Part shown: positions 24,250 through 32,865 of the stretch, in pieces | How the letters are laid out: every line of letters begins with the position of its first letter | Position numbering within the stretch: the stretch's first letter is position 1 | Assembly: GCA_965660325.1 (NCBI GenBank) | Contig: CBFHZL010000001.1 | Span: 1 to 64,000, forward strand | DNA length: 64,000 bases | Origin: Acidiluteibacter sp965660325 | GTDB taxonomy: Bacteria; Bacteroidota; Bacteroidia; Flavobacteriales_E; Vicingaceae | Direction: 5' to 3' | The notes under the pieces: generated by a model | The model's input: only the letters and a program-made list of their open reading frames with translations | What the model was told of the DNA's origin: nothing | Database searches by the model: none | Translations under genes and position numbers: made by a program

Positions 24250-25266
24250 ATGAGTATTTTAGTTACAGGTGGGGCAGGCTACATCGGCTCTCACACCATC
24301 ATAGAATTGATAAATCAAGGAGTCAAATCCATTATTTCAGTTGATAATTTTAGTAATTCTGATGCGTCTACTTACGACCGAATCAAACAAATTACGGGCG
24401 TTACAATAACAAATCATAACATAGACTTGACTAATTTTGAGGCGTGTCGAGAATTATTTACCAAAGAAGACATCAAGCAGATTGTTCATTTTGCAGCATT
24501 TAAATCTGTTCCTGAATCTGTTGAAGACCCTCTACTCTATTATGATAACAATTTATCTTCATTAGTAAATTTGCTCAAATGTTGTAAAGAGTTCGATTGT
24601 CGCGATTTTATTTTTTCATCTTCGTGTTCTGTCTATGGTAATATCGGCCAACTTCCTGTAACAGAAAAAACCACCCTTGGTGATGCAGAATCGCCATATG
24701 CACAAACAAAGCTGATAGGCGAAAAAATCGTTACTGATGCAACCGCTGCTAACCCAAATCTAAAAGCTGTTATTCTTCGATATTTTAATCCTGTTGGGGC
24801 TCATCAATCCGGTTTAAATGGTGAACCACCATCAGAACGACCAAACAATCTAGTACCTTACATAACGCAAACCGCAGCAGGACTAAAGAATCAATTAAGA
24901 ATATTTGGTGGCGATTATGAAACAAAAGATGGCACATGCGTTAGAGACTACATTCATGTAACAGATATTGCCGAAGCACATATACTTGCGTTAGATTATT
25001 TTGAAAAAATGCATCTACAGCTAGACATCTTTAATTTAGGTACTGGTGATGGTATCACCGTGCTTGAAGTGGTAAAAAGCTTTGAAAGCGCAAATAACCT
25101 GAAGCTCAATTACACTATTGTAGATCGAAGAAAGGGTGATGTTGAAGCAGTTTATGCTGATAATACAAAGGCTAAAGATCTTTTGGGATGGAGCCCAAAA
25201 TTTAGCCTAGAGCAGATGATGAAAAGTGCCTGGATGTGGCAGCAGCATCTGGATAATCATAATTAG
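24250..25266 (+). CDS. galE: UDP-glucose 4-epimerase
   Basis: Extended SDR enzyme interconverting UDP-Glc and UDP-Gal (possibly also the N-acetyl forms). The 338-residue product starts with the NAD motif VTGGAGYIGSHT (residues 5-16), has FSSSCSVYG and the catalytic Tyr/Lys pair in SPYAQTKLIGEK (YxxxK), then the GalE-specific RYFNPVGAHQSGLNGE and GTCVRDYIHVTDIAEAH. The final part (VEAVYADNTKAKDLLGW) is also typical. It ends in a 4-nt overlap of stop codons (TTAG) with convergent rlmH. It likely feeds the surface-glycan locus further right. Confidence 0.93.
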   Translation: MSILVTGGAGYIGSHTIIELINQGVKSIISVDNFSNSDASTYDRIKQITGVTITNHNIDLTNFEACRELFTKEDIKQIVHFAAFKSVPESVEDPLLYYDNNLSSLVNLLKCCKEFDCRDFIFSSSCSVYGNIGQLPVTEKTTLGDAESPYAQTKLIGEKIVTDATAANPNLKAVILRYFNPVGAHQSGLNGEPPSERPNNLVPYITQTAAGLKNQLRIFGGDYETKDGTCVRDYIHVTDIAEAHILALDYFEKMHLQLDIFNLGTGDGITVLEVVKSFESANNLKLNYTIVDRRKGDVEAVYADNTKAKDLLGWSPKFSLEQMMKSAWMWQQHLDNHN

Positions 25267-25733
25267 TGGTGATACTTCTCGCCCTTAATTATCGTGTGGG
25301 CACGATACAGTTGTTCTATAAAAAACAAGCGAACCATTTGATGTGTTAACGTCATTTTAGAAAGTCCCAATTGAAAATTCGCTCTGCTGTATACCTCATC
25401 ACTAAATCCATAAGCACCACCAATTACAAAAATAATGGATGAAAGTCCTGAATTTTGCCACTTCTGAACTTGATTCGAAAACTTTTTAGATGAAAGCAAC
25501 GTACCATTTTCATCTAGTAACACTAGGTAGTCGCTTGGCGTTATCCGACTTAAAAGCATTTTTCCTTCTTCAACTTTCTGGGCATCTTGCGATGGAAATT
25601 TGAGCTTCTTTGACAATTCTAGCACTAATGTATCAAATTTGGCGTAGTGCTTCAGTCTACTCTCATACTCCTTAAAACCTTTATCCAAGTAATTATCCTT
25701 TGATTTATTGACGAGTATTAACGTAAACTTCAT
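25263..25733 (-). CDS. rlmH: 23S rRNA (pseudouridine1915-N3)-methyltransferase RlmH
   Basis: SPOUT-class methyltransferase modifying pseudouridine 1915 in helix 69 of 23S rRNA. The 156-residue length is exact for the family. Visible hallmarks are LDENGTLLSSKKFS, the SAM-binding knot IIFVIGGAYGFSDEV, and the C-terminal LSKMTLTHQMVRLFFIEQLYRAHTIIKGEKYHH, which is nearly invariant among RlmH proteins. It is a single gene, divergent from the DUF4783 gene and convergent with galE. Confidence 0.96.
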   Translation of the reverse strand: MKFTLILVNKSKDNYLDKGFKEYESRLKHYAKFDTLVLELSKKLKFPSQDAQKVEEGKMLLSRITPSDYLVLLDENGTLLSSKKFSNQVQKWQNSGLSSIIFVIGGAYGFSDEVYSRANFQLGLSKMTLTHQMVRLFFIEQLYRAHTIIKGEKYHH

Positions 25734-25813
25734 ATCTAAAAAAGTATTTTAAGTACCTTTAACTATCCTTAGTATTGTATAAAAAATGGCGTAATCTTTG
25801 CCAAAGATAATTG

Positions 25814-26206
25814 ATGAAATTTAAAGTAGCGACTCTTCTTCTCTTTTTAGTTATACTCTGCAGTGTTCAGGGAAAAACTCAGAACATCCCAAGTATAACA
25901 GCAGCTATTCAGCAAAATGACACTAAAAAGCTAGCACTTCATTTTGGCGACAATGTGGATTTGAAACTACCCAACACTGATGGCGTTTTCAGTAAACAAC
26001 AAACGATTTTAATTGTAAAATCTTTTTTTGATGAAGCTCCTGTAAGTAATTATGAACTAAAACACCAAGGAAACTCAAAGAATGATGCGTTATATTTAAT
26101 TGGATCACTCACCAGAAATGAACAGTTATACCGCACCTATATCTTGCTAAAAAAGATTAATGGGAATCACCAGATACTAGAATTTAACGTAGAAATAGAC
26201 GAATAG
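25814..26206 (+). CDS. DUF4783 exported protein
   Basis: A 130-residue secreted protein of the NTF2-like DUF4783 group. Residues 1-22 are a signal peptide (LLLFLVILCSVQGKTQ, likely signal peptidase I site after GKTQ). The mature part has the family pattern ITAAIQQNDTKKLALHFGDNVDLKLP and SYELKHQGNSKNDALYLIG-like strands. I start at the ATG 25814; an in-frame TTG lies directly before it. It precedes nadC by 5 nt, a linkage seen often in Bacteroidota. Function unknown; the fold suggests small-molecule or peptide binding. Confidence 0.82.
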   Translation: MKFKVATLLLFLVILCSVQGKTQNIPSITAAIQQNDTKKLALHFGDNVDLKLPNTDGVFSKQQTILIVKSFFDEAPVSNYELKHQGNSKNDALYLIGSLTRNEQLYRTYILLKKINGNHQILEFNVEIDE

Positions 26207-26211
26207 ATTTC

Positions 26212-27045
26212 ATGAAAATAGATGAACTGATTGATATCGCTCTTAAAGAGGATATCGGGGATGGAGATCATACCGCCCTTTCCTGTATACCAAAAGAAGC
26301 TACCGGAAAAGCGAAGTTGCTTGTAAAACAAGAAGGAATCATTGCGGGTATAGACCTAGCAGTAAAGGTATTTAAAGCAGTTGATAAGAACTTAAAAATA
26401 GAGCTAATACTTGCTGATGGAGATCAAGTTAAATACGGAGATATCGCTTTTTATGTAGAGGGTTCTTCCCAGTCAATTTTGATGGCTGAGCGCCTTGCGC
26501 TAAATTTTATGCAAAGAATGAGCGGAATCGCTACTCATACTAAAAAGCTTGTTGATATTGTCGGAGACTTCCCCTGTAAACTTTTGGACACTAGGAAAAC
26601 AACACCTGCCCTGAGAGCTGTAGAAAAAATGGCCGTTAAAATAGGAGGTGGTCATAATCACCGCTTTGGTTTATATGATATGGTTATGATTAAAGATAAT
26701 CATATTGATTACGCTGGTGGAATCTCGCAAGCGATAGCCAAAACAAAGGCCTACTTAAAAGAAAAAGGTAAACCACTTAAGATTGAAGTAGAAGCTCGAA
26801 ACATTGATGAAGTCAAGCAAATCCTTGCAGCAGGACCTGTCGATCGAATTATGCTCGACAATTTCTCCTACAATGATATTCGCACTGCAGTGAAACTAAT
26901 CGGTGAGCAAGCAGAAACGGAAGCGTCAGGCGGAATCACTAAAGAAACATTAAGAGAATATGCGTCATGCGGAGTAAATTATATCTCAGTAGGAGCATTA
27001 ACACACCAAATTAATAGTTTAGACTTAAGTTTAAAGGCTATTTAG
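26212..27045 (+). CDS. nadC: Nicotinate-nucleotide pyrophosphorylase (quinolinate phosphoribosyltransferase)
   Basis: Converts quinolinate plus PRPP to nicotinate mononucleotide, carbon dioxide and pyrophosphate in NAD biosynthesis. The 277-residue protein has ALKEDIGDGDHTALSCIP at the N-terminus, NFMQRMSGIATHTKKLV, the substrate-binding DTRKTTPALRAVEKMAVKIGGGHNHRFGLYDMVMIKDNHI, and the C-terminal EVEARNIDEV, IMLDN and EASGGIT motifs. All are canonical and the length is normal. It is preceded by the DUF4783 gene and followed after 2 nt by a YihY-family gene, implying one transcript; nadA and nadB are not in the window. Confidence 0.96.
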   Translation: MKIDELIDIALKEDIGDGDHTALSCIPKEATGKAKLLVKQEGIIAGIDLAVKVFKAVDKNLKIELILADGDQVKYGDIAFYVEGSSQSILMAERLALNFMQRMSGIATHTKKLVDIVGDFPCKLLDTRKTTPALRAVEKMAVKIGGGHNHRFGLYDMVMIKDNHIDYAGGISQAIAKTKAYLKEKGKPLKIEVEARNIDEVKQILAAGPVDRIMLDNFSYNDIRTAVKLIGEQAETEASGGITKETLREYASCGVNYISVGALTHQINSLDLSLKAI

Positions 27046-27047
27046 AT

Positions 27048-28010
27048 ATGATCGAAAAGCTAAAAGAGCGTATCCTTAATTTACCACTAGTGGTTTCTCT
27101 CATCAGCCTATCCAAGCGATTAGTTTTGCCAGGCTTCGATGGTTTACCCATATTTTATGTCGGTATTTTCTTTTGGAAAGGAATTCAAAAAGGATTACTG
27201 GCAACTAAAGCTTCTAGCCTCGCCTTTAAATTTTTCATGGCGATTTTTCCTACAATTATTTTTATTGTTACACTCATTCCGCTAATTCCTATTAACAACT
27301 TTCAGTTGGAGCTCCTAGCAATATTAAATGATTTACTGCCTACATCAGCATATAATTTTGCCGAAGAAACATTGATTGAAATAATAGTTCAGCCCAATCA
27401 GGGGTTGCTTTCTTTTGGTTTTCTATTTGCCATTTATTTAGCAACAAATGGACTAGATGGACTTTTAACTGCATTCAAGGATAGTTACAACACTACCTTT
27501 AAAAGGAGCGCAGTAAAGCAAAAAATGCTAAGCGTTGCGCTCTTGTTTATACTTACGATACTTATCGTAGTGGCCATTGCTGCAATTGTTAGTTCAGAGG
27601 TAATCATCTATTACTTCTTAGAAGAGTCCAACTCCATTGGAGCAATTTTACTCATCTTAGGAAAATGGTTAATCATCATGCTTTTGTGCTTTTTTGCTAT
27701 TTCATTCATGTATTATTTAGGAGGAAACCGATCAATGAAATGGCGTTTTTTTAGCGCTGGGTCCACATTAGCAACTTTTTTAGTACTTATCGTTTCTGTA
27801 GGATTTGCCTTTTACGTAGATAATTTTGCCAACTACAATAAAATTTATGGATCGATTGGTACACTTATAGTTGTGATGTTGTGGATATATTTTAATTCTC
27901 TGGTACTACTCATTGGATTCGAATTAAATGCTAGTATTCAGCAGGCAGGATCAATCCGAAAAGTAAAAGAAACATTCGAAGATAAGGCAACTTTAGAAAC
28001 TACTTCTTAG
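27048..28010 (+). CDS. YihY/BrkB-family inner-membrane protein
   Basis: A 320-residue polytopic protein with about six membrane segments. The family pattern is visible in GIQKGLLATKASSLAFKFFMAIFPTIIFIVTLIP (residues 48-85), LATNGLDGLLTAFKDSYN and the final YNKIYGSIGTLIVVMLWIYFNSLVLLIGFELNAS. The family was once called ribonuclease BN by mistake; its true role is unsettled, with lipid transport proposed for some members. It starts 2 nt after nadC and overlaps the convergent flippase gene by 4 nt (TTAG). Confidence 0.88.
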   Translation: MIEKLKERILNLPLVVSLISLSKRLVLPGFDGLPIFYVGIFFWKGIQKGLLATKASSLAFKFFMAIFPTIIFIVTLIPLIPINNFQLELLAILNDLLPTSAYNFAEETLIEIIVQPNQGLLSFGFLFAIYLATNGLDGLLTAFKDSYNTTFKRSAVKQKMLSVALLFILTILIVVAIAAIVSSEVIIYYFLEESNSIGAILLILGKWLIIMLLCFFAISFMYYLGGNRSMKWRFFSAGSTLATFLVLIVSVGFAFYVDNFANYNKIYGSIGTLIVVMLWIYFNSLVLLIGFELNASIQQAGSIRKVKETFEDKATLETTS

Positions 28011-29497
28011 CTCGGTATTTTCAATCGCTTTAAACCCTTTAGGTAAAAGCTATTGAGGTCTTCAGAAATTTGAAAATAAATCGTCGGTACTCCTATTACC
28101 AGAGCGATAATGATACTACGATAAACCATATCGAAGAATGCATTATCAAGTTCAGGCAAGACTTGTCCAAGCACGAACCCAATAAGCAGAATGGCTAAGG
28201 CTTTTAATGTTTGGAAAGAGAATGGTTGAATCTTCAACTTATTCCAAACGTAAAAGAATCTGATCAAATTAAATCCAATTATGGAAATTAATGTGGCAAA
28301 TGCAGCACCATTTATACCAAAATAAGGAATAAACATCCAATTGGTAAATACTGTAATTATTGCAAGTAGAATACTTGTAGTAGTATCGAACCGGTAGTAC
28401 TTCGATATATTTAAAATCTGGGAATTTAGTCCGAAAGACATATTGATGACCTTTGACAACCCCAATAATAGTAGTACCATTTTACCAGATGCATAAATAT
28501 CTTTTTGTATGAGATAAAAGCTATCTACGCTCGACCATAAAAGAATAAAAAGTGTTCCACCAATTAACAATTGACTCAATGCTGATTTTTTATATAGCTC
28601 TTCAATCTTGTCCATCTTTTTTTCTTTCCAGTAGCCTGATAGCATAGATAATGAAATCTTGCTAATGGCATCTGCAGGCATATAAATAAGCGAGCTAATA
28701 TAAAAAGCATTGGTATATACTGCAGTAGATGCCAACCCGAGATAAAACCCAATCATGATGGCGTCTACTTTATTTATCAGTGCCGAAGAGATACCTGCTA
28801 AGATTGAAAATGAACTGTATGAAAAGTAGATTCTACGTATTCGTTTAGCAAAAAACAGTCTATTTAGCTTTAAAGAAAACTCCCCTTTGTACATTAAGTG
28901 GCTTATAAACAATATAATATTAAGCACATAACTCAACATAAAGTAAACCATGAACCAAAAGAAGTCAATTACTGAAAAATAAAACAATACCAACAATATA
29001 GTAACTACAACTCGATTGAAAACATTCTTAAGAAAAGCTGAAAAGATTGTCGAAGATCTAGCTTGAAGATAACTTTCTAGTAACGAATTATACAACAAAA
29101 GAAAAGACATTGGAAATAAAGCCCAATAGAACTGTTCGAATAAAGTAGTTGGTCCATTAAACTTCGCAATTACCGTCGACTTAAAAACCAAAAGAAGAAT
29201 GGCAAAAAAGGTAAAACCTACTAAAGGTACAGTTAAGCCTATAGAAAGCAATCCGTTATCATACTTTCCATCTGCATTTCTATGAAAAAACGGAAAGAAC
29301 TTAATTAAGCTCCTAAATGTTCCAAGATGAGCAAACTGGGATGCAACAATAGCTACATCAAGAATAAAGTTCCTCAATCCCAACTGCTCAGGAGAGAACC
29401 AGTTATTCATAAAGTAGGCTACATTTAAAAAACCTATGGCTACGCCAAAGTAATTTAAAAACGTAGACCAACTTGCTTGCTTTGATACCGTACCCAA
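28007..29497 (-). CDS. Wzx-like polysaccharide/oligosaccharide flippase
   Basis: Membrane exporter of the MOP superfamily, moving undecaprenyl-linked glycan units across the inner membrane. The 496-residue protein shows about 14 hydrophobic segments and the N-terminal pattern TFLNYFGVAIGFLNVAYFMNNWFSPEQLGLRNF typical of Bacteroidota O-antigen flippases, followed by the mid-protein KVDAIMIGFYLGLASTAVYTNAFYISSLI. It begins one nt after the HAD gene stop and is the last gene of the surface-glycan operon. That position supports export of the product made by the genes upstream. Substrate unknown. Confidence 0.85.
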   Translation of the reverse strand: MGTVSKQASWSTFLNYFGVAIGFLNVAYFMNNWFSPEQLGLRNFILDVAIVASQFAHLGTFRSLIKFFPFFHRNADGKYDNGLLSIGLTVPLVGFTFFAILLLVFKSTVIAKFNGPTTLFEQFYWALFPMSFLLLYNSLLESYLQARSSTIFSAFLKNVFNRVVVTILLVLFYFSVIDFFWFMVYFMLSYVLNIILFISHLMYKGEFSLKLNRLFFAKRIRRIYFSYSSFSILAGISSALINKVDAIMIGFYLGLASTAVYTNAFYISSLIYMPADAISKISLSMLSGYWKEKKMDKIEELYKKSALSQLLIGGTLFILLWSSVDSFYLIQKDIYASGKMVLLLLGLSKVINMSFGLNSQILNISKYYRFDTTTSILLAIITVFTNWMFIPYFGINGAAFATLISIIGFNLIRFFYVWNKLKIQPFSFQTLKALAILLIGFVLGQVLPELDNAFFDMVYRSIIIALVIGVPTIYFQISEDLNSFYLKGLKRLKIPS

Positions 29498-30214
29498 CTA
29501 GCGGAAGATTATTTGTTCGTGATTTTGAACTTCAAACGTAAAAAGAATTTCTTTATTCTCTTTATGATCTGGATTGTACCAAATCGAATCTATACTCGAA
29601 TTTAATGCGGCTTTTAAATCCATATTAGGCTTATCCCCTAGAATTATGGTAGATTCTTTATCAAGTCCGGCAGAAGAACAAATGGTATCGATGAAATCCT
29701 TAGAAGGTTTGCGAACTCCCATAGACCCTGAAATAAAAACCTTATCCATGTATTTAGCAAGGTCGAACTTTTCTAACAATAACTTTACGTGAATAGGAGA
29801 AAAGTTGTTAGTAGCTACAATCAATTGTTTATTTGCTTTTTTGGCTCTTTTTATGAAAGGTACAACTCCATCAATTAAAACGGTTATATTCAACTCTGCA
29901 GACACGTAACAAGTCTCTACATTCTCATCCTCTTCATTAAACCTTACCAAAAGCACTTCTTCTATCTTTCTAATAAAAAAAGTAAAGCTAAACTCAACTA
30001 ACGACTCATGTGCATTCTTTCTTATTTGATTGCGAATGACCAAAACATGTGTTACGAAGTTCTCTGCAGTAATTAACTCCTTGCTACTCTGCGTTAAGAG
30101 TCCATAAATTGCTCGAATAGCTCTCTCCGTATAGGTTTCAAATGGTTCTGTGATTCGAACCAGTGTATCGCCTACATCCAATAAAATGTGCTTATGGTGA
30201 ATTTCAGCTTCCAT
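29498..30214 (-). CDS. HAD-superfamily hydrolase with atypical motif I
   Basis: Soluble 238-residue phosphatase-like protein with a C1-type helical cap (about 25-110). Motif I is LLDVGDTL: nucleophile Asp13 is present, but the usual acid/base Asp two residues on is Gly15, with Asp16 next. Motif II is the Thr of VATNNF, motif III Lys in GVRKPSKDF, and motif IV LGDKPNMDLKAA (two acidic residues). The motif I variant occurs in HDHD3/REG2-like proteins. Its place between a sugar-nucleotidyltransferase/kinase and a flippase suggests a sugar-phosphate phosphatase, as GmhB is for heptose, but it is not a GmhB homolog by sequence. Confidence 0.75.
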   Translation of the reverse strand: MEAEIHHKHILLDVGDTLVRITEPFETYTERAIRAIYGLLTQSSKELITAENFVTHVLVIRNQIRKNAHESLVEFSFTFFIRKIEEVLLVRFNEEDENVETCYVSAELNITVLIDGVVPFIKRAKKANKQLIVATNNFSPIHVKLLLEKFDLAKYMDKVFISGSMGVRKPSKDFIDTICSSAGLDKESTIILGDKPNMDLKAALNSSIDSIWYNPDHKENKEILFTFEVQNHEQIIFR

Positions 30215-30218
30215 TCGT

Positions 30219-31778
30219 CTAATCTGTTAATTCAGATCGTTGCATAAGAAAATCTTTCACCTCAGATATTTTAATCGGTATATTTCCAATCTTATTTACT
30301 TCTAGATAAGATGCAATATTCCCAAGGTAAACCGCCTCAGCGATAGAGCCACCTGATATGGTCACTAAGGTAGACATGCTAAGCATAGCATCTCCTGCGC
30401 CCATTGGATCCACTGCATTCTTCTCTAAAGCAGGAATAAATTCATTCTCTAAAAAGTTTTCATCTTTCCCATACACCTTAAAGGCTTGATTTTTGAAAGC
30501 TAAGACTCCGTTGGCACCTAAAGTAATGATAATATTCTTACTCTTTGTTAACGATATCAGACGGTGTGCAATATTAGAAAGCCCACTCTTTTTATCATCG
30601 AAAACCATACGCGCTTCCTTCTCTGTAGGTGTAATCAAAAAAGTATTTTTATACTTTGAGATATTTCCTCCTAACGTACTACTTACGTCGGCAATTACTT
30701 TTATATCATTATTGTTTGCCCATTCAGTAACCTCTTCTCTTATTCTATCTGAAACAAAACCATAAGCGAAATCTGAAAAAATAATGGCATCAGCATCCTG
30801 ATGTTTACTCTTTACTAATTCTATAACTCGACTCTCTTCTTCTCCTGTCATGGTTACAGGTTCAGAATAGTCAATTTTTAGCAATTTCTGAACATCCGCG
30901 ATAAACCGTGTCTTTTTGATGGTAGGCGTTTTATCTCTTCGAATAAAATCAAATGAAACACCTGAATCAGATAGGTCTTTTTCAATGTATAAGGTATCAG
31001 CAGAAGTATCATTTACAATAGAAACAAGACTTGAATTCGCCCCTAAATTCTTTAAATGTTTTGATACAATTCCAGCTGCTCCTACATAGGTTTTTGTTTC
31101 TACTGGACGAAGTGTTAGTATTGGAGCTTCCGCGGCCAAATCTAGCACCTCAGTATGGATATATTCATCCAAGATTACTTCTCCGATTACAACTACCTTC
31201 TTATCTTTGAATTCATCCAAACGACTCAATAGAGTTTCGAGGTTTATCCCATTTCGCTTACAGTAAACATTAAAGACTTCATAGTCTAAAGCAAATTTCT
31301 TCTTAAAGTCCTCAATTAGTCTAGAAGAAGAAAAAACCACATCTCCCGATGTAAAATAAACCTGTCCACCATAGGCTTCAACCATCTTACGCTCTTGACC
31401 AAAAACACCATCATGTGTGTTTTCGTACTCTTTGCCTTTGACGTATATGTCAGGCTGAACAAAATCTAAAAGAGGACCTGCCCAACTTTCTGAATCTAAG
31501 CAAACATAATCTACAATTTCAAGCGCTGCCATTGAATTTACGCGCAGTTCTTGAGGCATATACGGTCGATCATCCCCTTTTAAAATATATTTATCAGGAG
31601 TGAGTGAAACCACTAAAACGTCACCAAACTTTTTTGATTGCTCTAAATAACGAACATGTCCTGGATGAATGATATCAAAACAACCATGGCATTGAACTAC
31701 TTTTTTACCTGAGGCCTTGAGTTCTTTAATTACTTCAGCCAGTTCTTGTTTCGATTTTACTTTATTATTGGTGTTCAT
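30219..31778 (-). CDS. Bifunctional sugar-phosphate nucleotidyltransferase / PfkB-family kinase (HldE-like, domains in reverse order)
   Basis: Likely makes an activated sugar for surface glycan by phosphorylation and nucleotidyl transfer. Of 519 residues, 1-150 are a cytidylyltransferase-like domain with GCFDIIHPGHVRYL (HxGH at 38-41) and the FSSSRLI region (ISSTxxR-type). Residues about 190-510 are a ribokinase-type kinase with VVVIGEVILDEYIH, a GAAGIV loop and the catalytic loop NAVDPMGAGDAML. E. coli HldE has the kinase first and transferase second, so the order is swapped. I take the ATG at 31778; the family core starts there, and an upstream ATG at 31814 would overlap the aminotransferase gene more deeply. 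Heptose is plausible but unproven. Confidence 0.82.
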   Translation of the reverse strand: MNTNNKVKSKQELAEVIKELKASGKKVVQCHGCFDIIHPGHVRYLEQSKKFGDVLVVSLTPDKYILKGDDRPYMPQELRVNSMAALEIVDYVCLDSESWAGPLLDFVQPDIYVKGKEYENTHDGVFGQERKMVEAYGGQVYFTSGDVVFSSSRLIEDFKKKFALDYEVFNVYCKRNGINLETLLSRLDEFKDKKVVVIGEVILDEYIHTEVLDLAAEAPILTLRPVETKTYVGAAGIVSKHLKNLGANSSLVSIVNDTSADTLYIEKDLSDSGVSFDFIRRDKTPTIKKTRFIADVQKLLKIDYSEPVTMTGEEESRVIELVKSKHQDADAIIFSDFAYGFVSDRIREEVTEWANNNDIKVIADVSSTLGGNISKYKNTFLITPTEKEARMVFDDKKSGLSNIAHRLISLTKSKNIIITLGANGVLAFKNQAFKVYGKDENFLENEFIPALEKNAVDPMGAGDAMLSMSTLVTISGGSIAEAVYLGNIASYLEVNKIGNIPIKISEVKDFLMQRSELTD

Positions 31779-32862
31779 GAAAGAATAATTTGATCGTTTG
31801 TATGACGTGACCAACTTGTTCGTCAGTCAACTCAGGATATACAGGTAAGCTTAGTATTTTTTTAACAACGAGTTCGGTGTTGCTTAAGTCATGTACTATT
31901 GCAGACTTTGCTCCTTCCTGCTGATGAATAGCAATTGGGTAATGTACCTTGCTGTCAATCTCATTTTTTGACAAGAATTCAGCCAAAGCATCTCTATGGT
32001 CTGTCTGAATTACAAACGCATGAAAAACTGGCTCATAATCTTCAGAATAAGAAGGAACTGTAACCAAGTCATCTAATTCAGCGATGTATCGATCAGCTAT
32101 TTCTCTTCTTCGTATATTCCACTCATCTAGCCTTCTTAGCTTAATATTTAAAATTGCAGCTTGGAGGGCATCTAGACGAGAATTTACACTAAAGAACTCC
32201 AGCTCATCTCTATTTTTTAGGCCATGATTTCTAGCTTTCAATAACCATCTATAATGATTTTCATCATCAGTAGTAATTACCCCAGCATCTCCTGCTGCTG
32301 CCAAATTCTTGAGCGGATGTAAACTAAAGGATCCAAATGTTCCGAATCCACCGACAGGTTTACCTTTATAAGTTGCTCCAACAGCTTGAGCTGCATCTTC
32401 TATTATAGGCAGTTTGTGCTTCTTAGCTATAGCGAGAATTGAATCCATATCTGCAGGCCTTCCTGTCAAATGAACTACAATTATTGCTTTCGTTTTGGGA
32501 GTAATCGCTTCTTCTAATTTAGAAGCATCCATATTAAAATTAGAATCGACATCAATCAATACGGGATTAGCTCCAACAAGTGCAATACTAGATGCTGAAG
32601 AAAGGTATGAATGCGAAACGGTTATTACTTCGTCACCCACACATATTCCTAGTGCTTGCATAGAAAGCATTAATGAATCAGTACCATTTGCAACTCCAAC
32701 TGCGTAATTCGTTCCTGCGACTTTTGCGAATGATTTCTCAAATTCGGATACTTCATTTCCGAGAATAAACATTCCACTGTCTAGCAGCTCTCCTATTTTC
32801 TCTAACAACTCTGCTCTATCCTGCGAGTGCTGCAGGCCAAGATTTACATAAGGTACTTTCAT
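31765..32862 (-). CDS. DegT/DnrJ/EryC1/StrS-family sugar aminotransferase
   Basis: PLP-dependent transaminase of nucleotide-linked keto sugars. The 365-residue protein has the start VPYVNLGLQHSQDRAELL, GVANGTDSLMLSMQALG, VVHLTGRPADMD, the PLP-contacting Asp156 in IIEDAAQAVGA, and the Schiff-base Lys185 in GSFSLHPLKNLAAAGDAGVI. The C-terminus YPIAIHQQEG matches the family substrate loop. It lies 3 nt after the epimerase gene and overlaps the fused kinase gene by 14 nt. Together with the hexapeptide acyltransferases it points to an N-acylated amino sugar in the surface glycan; which position is aminated is unknown. Confidence 0.9.
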   Translation of the reverse strand: MKVPYVNLGLQHSQDRAELLEKIGELLDSGMFILGNEVSEFEKSFAKVAGTNYAVGVANGTDSLMLSMQALGICVGDEVITVSHSYLSSASSIALVGANPVLIDVDSNFNMDASKLEEAITPKTKAIIVVHLTGRPADMDSILAIAKKHKLPIIEDAAQAVGATYKGKPVGGFGTFGSFSLHPLKNLAAAGDAGVITTDDENHYRWLLKARNHGLKNRDELEFFSVNSRLDALQAAILNIKLRRLDEWNIRRREIADRYIAELDDLVTVPSYSEDYEPVFHAFVIQTDHRDALAEFLSKNEIDSKVHYPIAIHQQEGAKSAIVHDLSNTELVVKKILSLPVYPELTDEQVGHVIQTIKLFFHEHQ

Positions 32863-32865
32863 AAA

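Noticed and set aside
29498..30214. GmhB (heptose-bisphosphate phosphatase) assignment for the HAD protein
   Set aside because: GmhB motifs and zinc-binding cysteines are absent; only the genomic context with an HldE-like protein suggested it.
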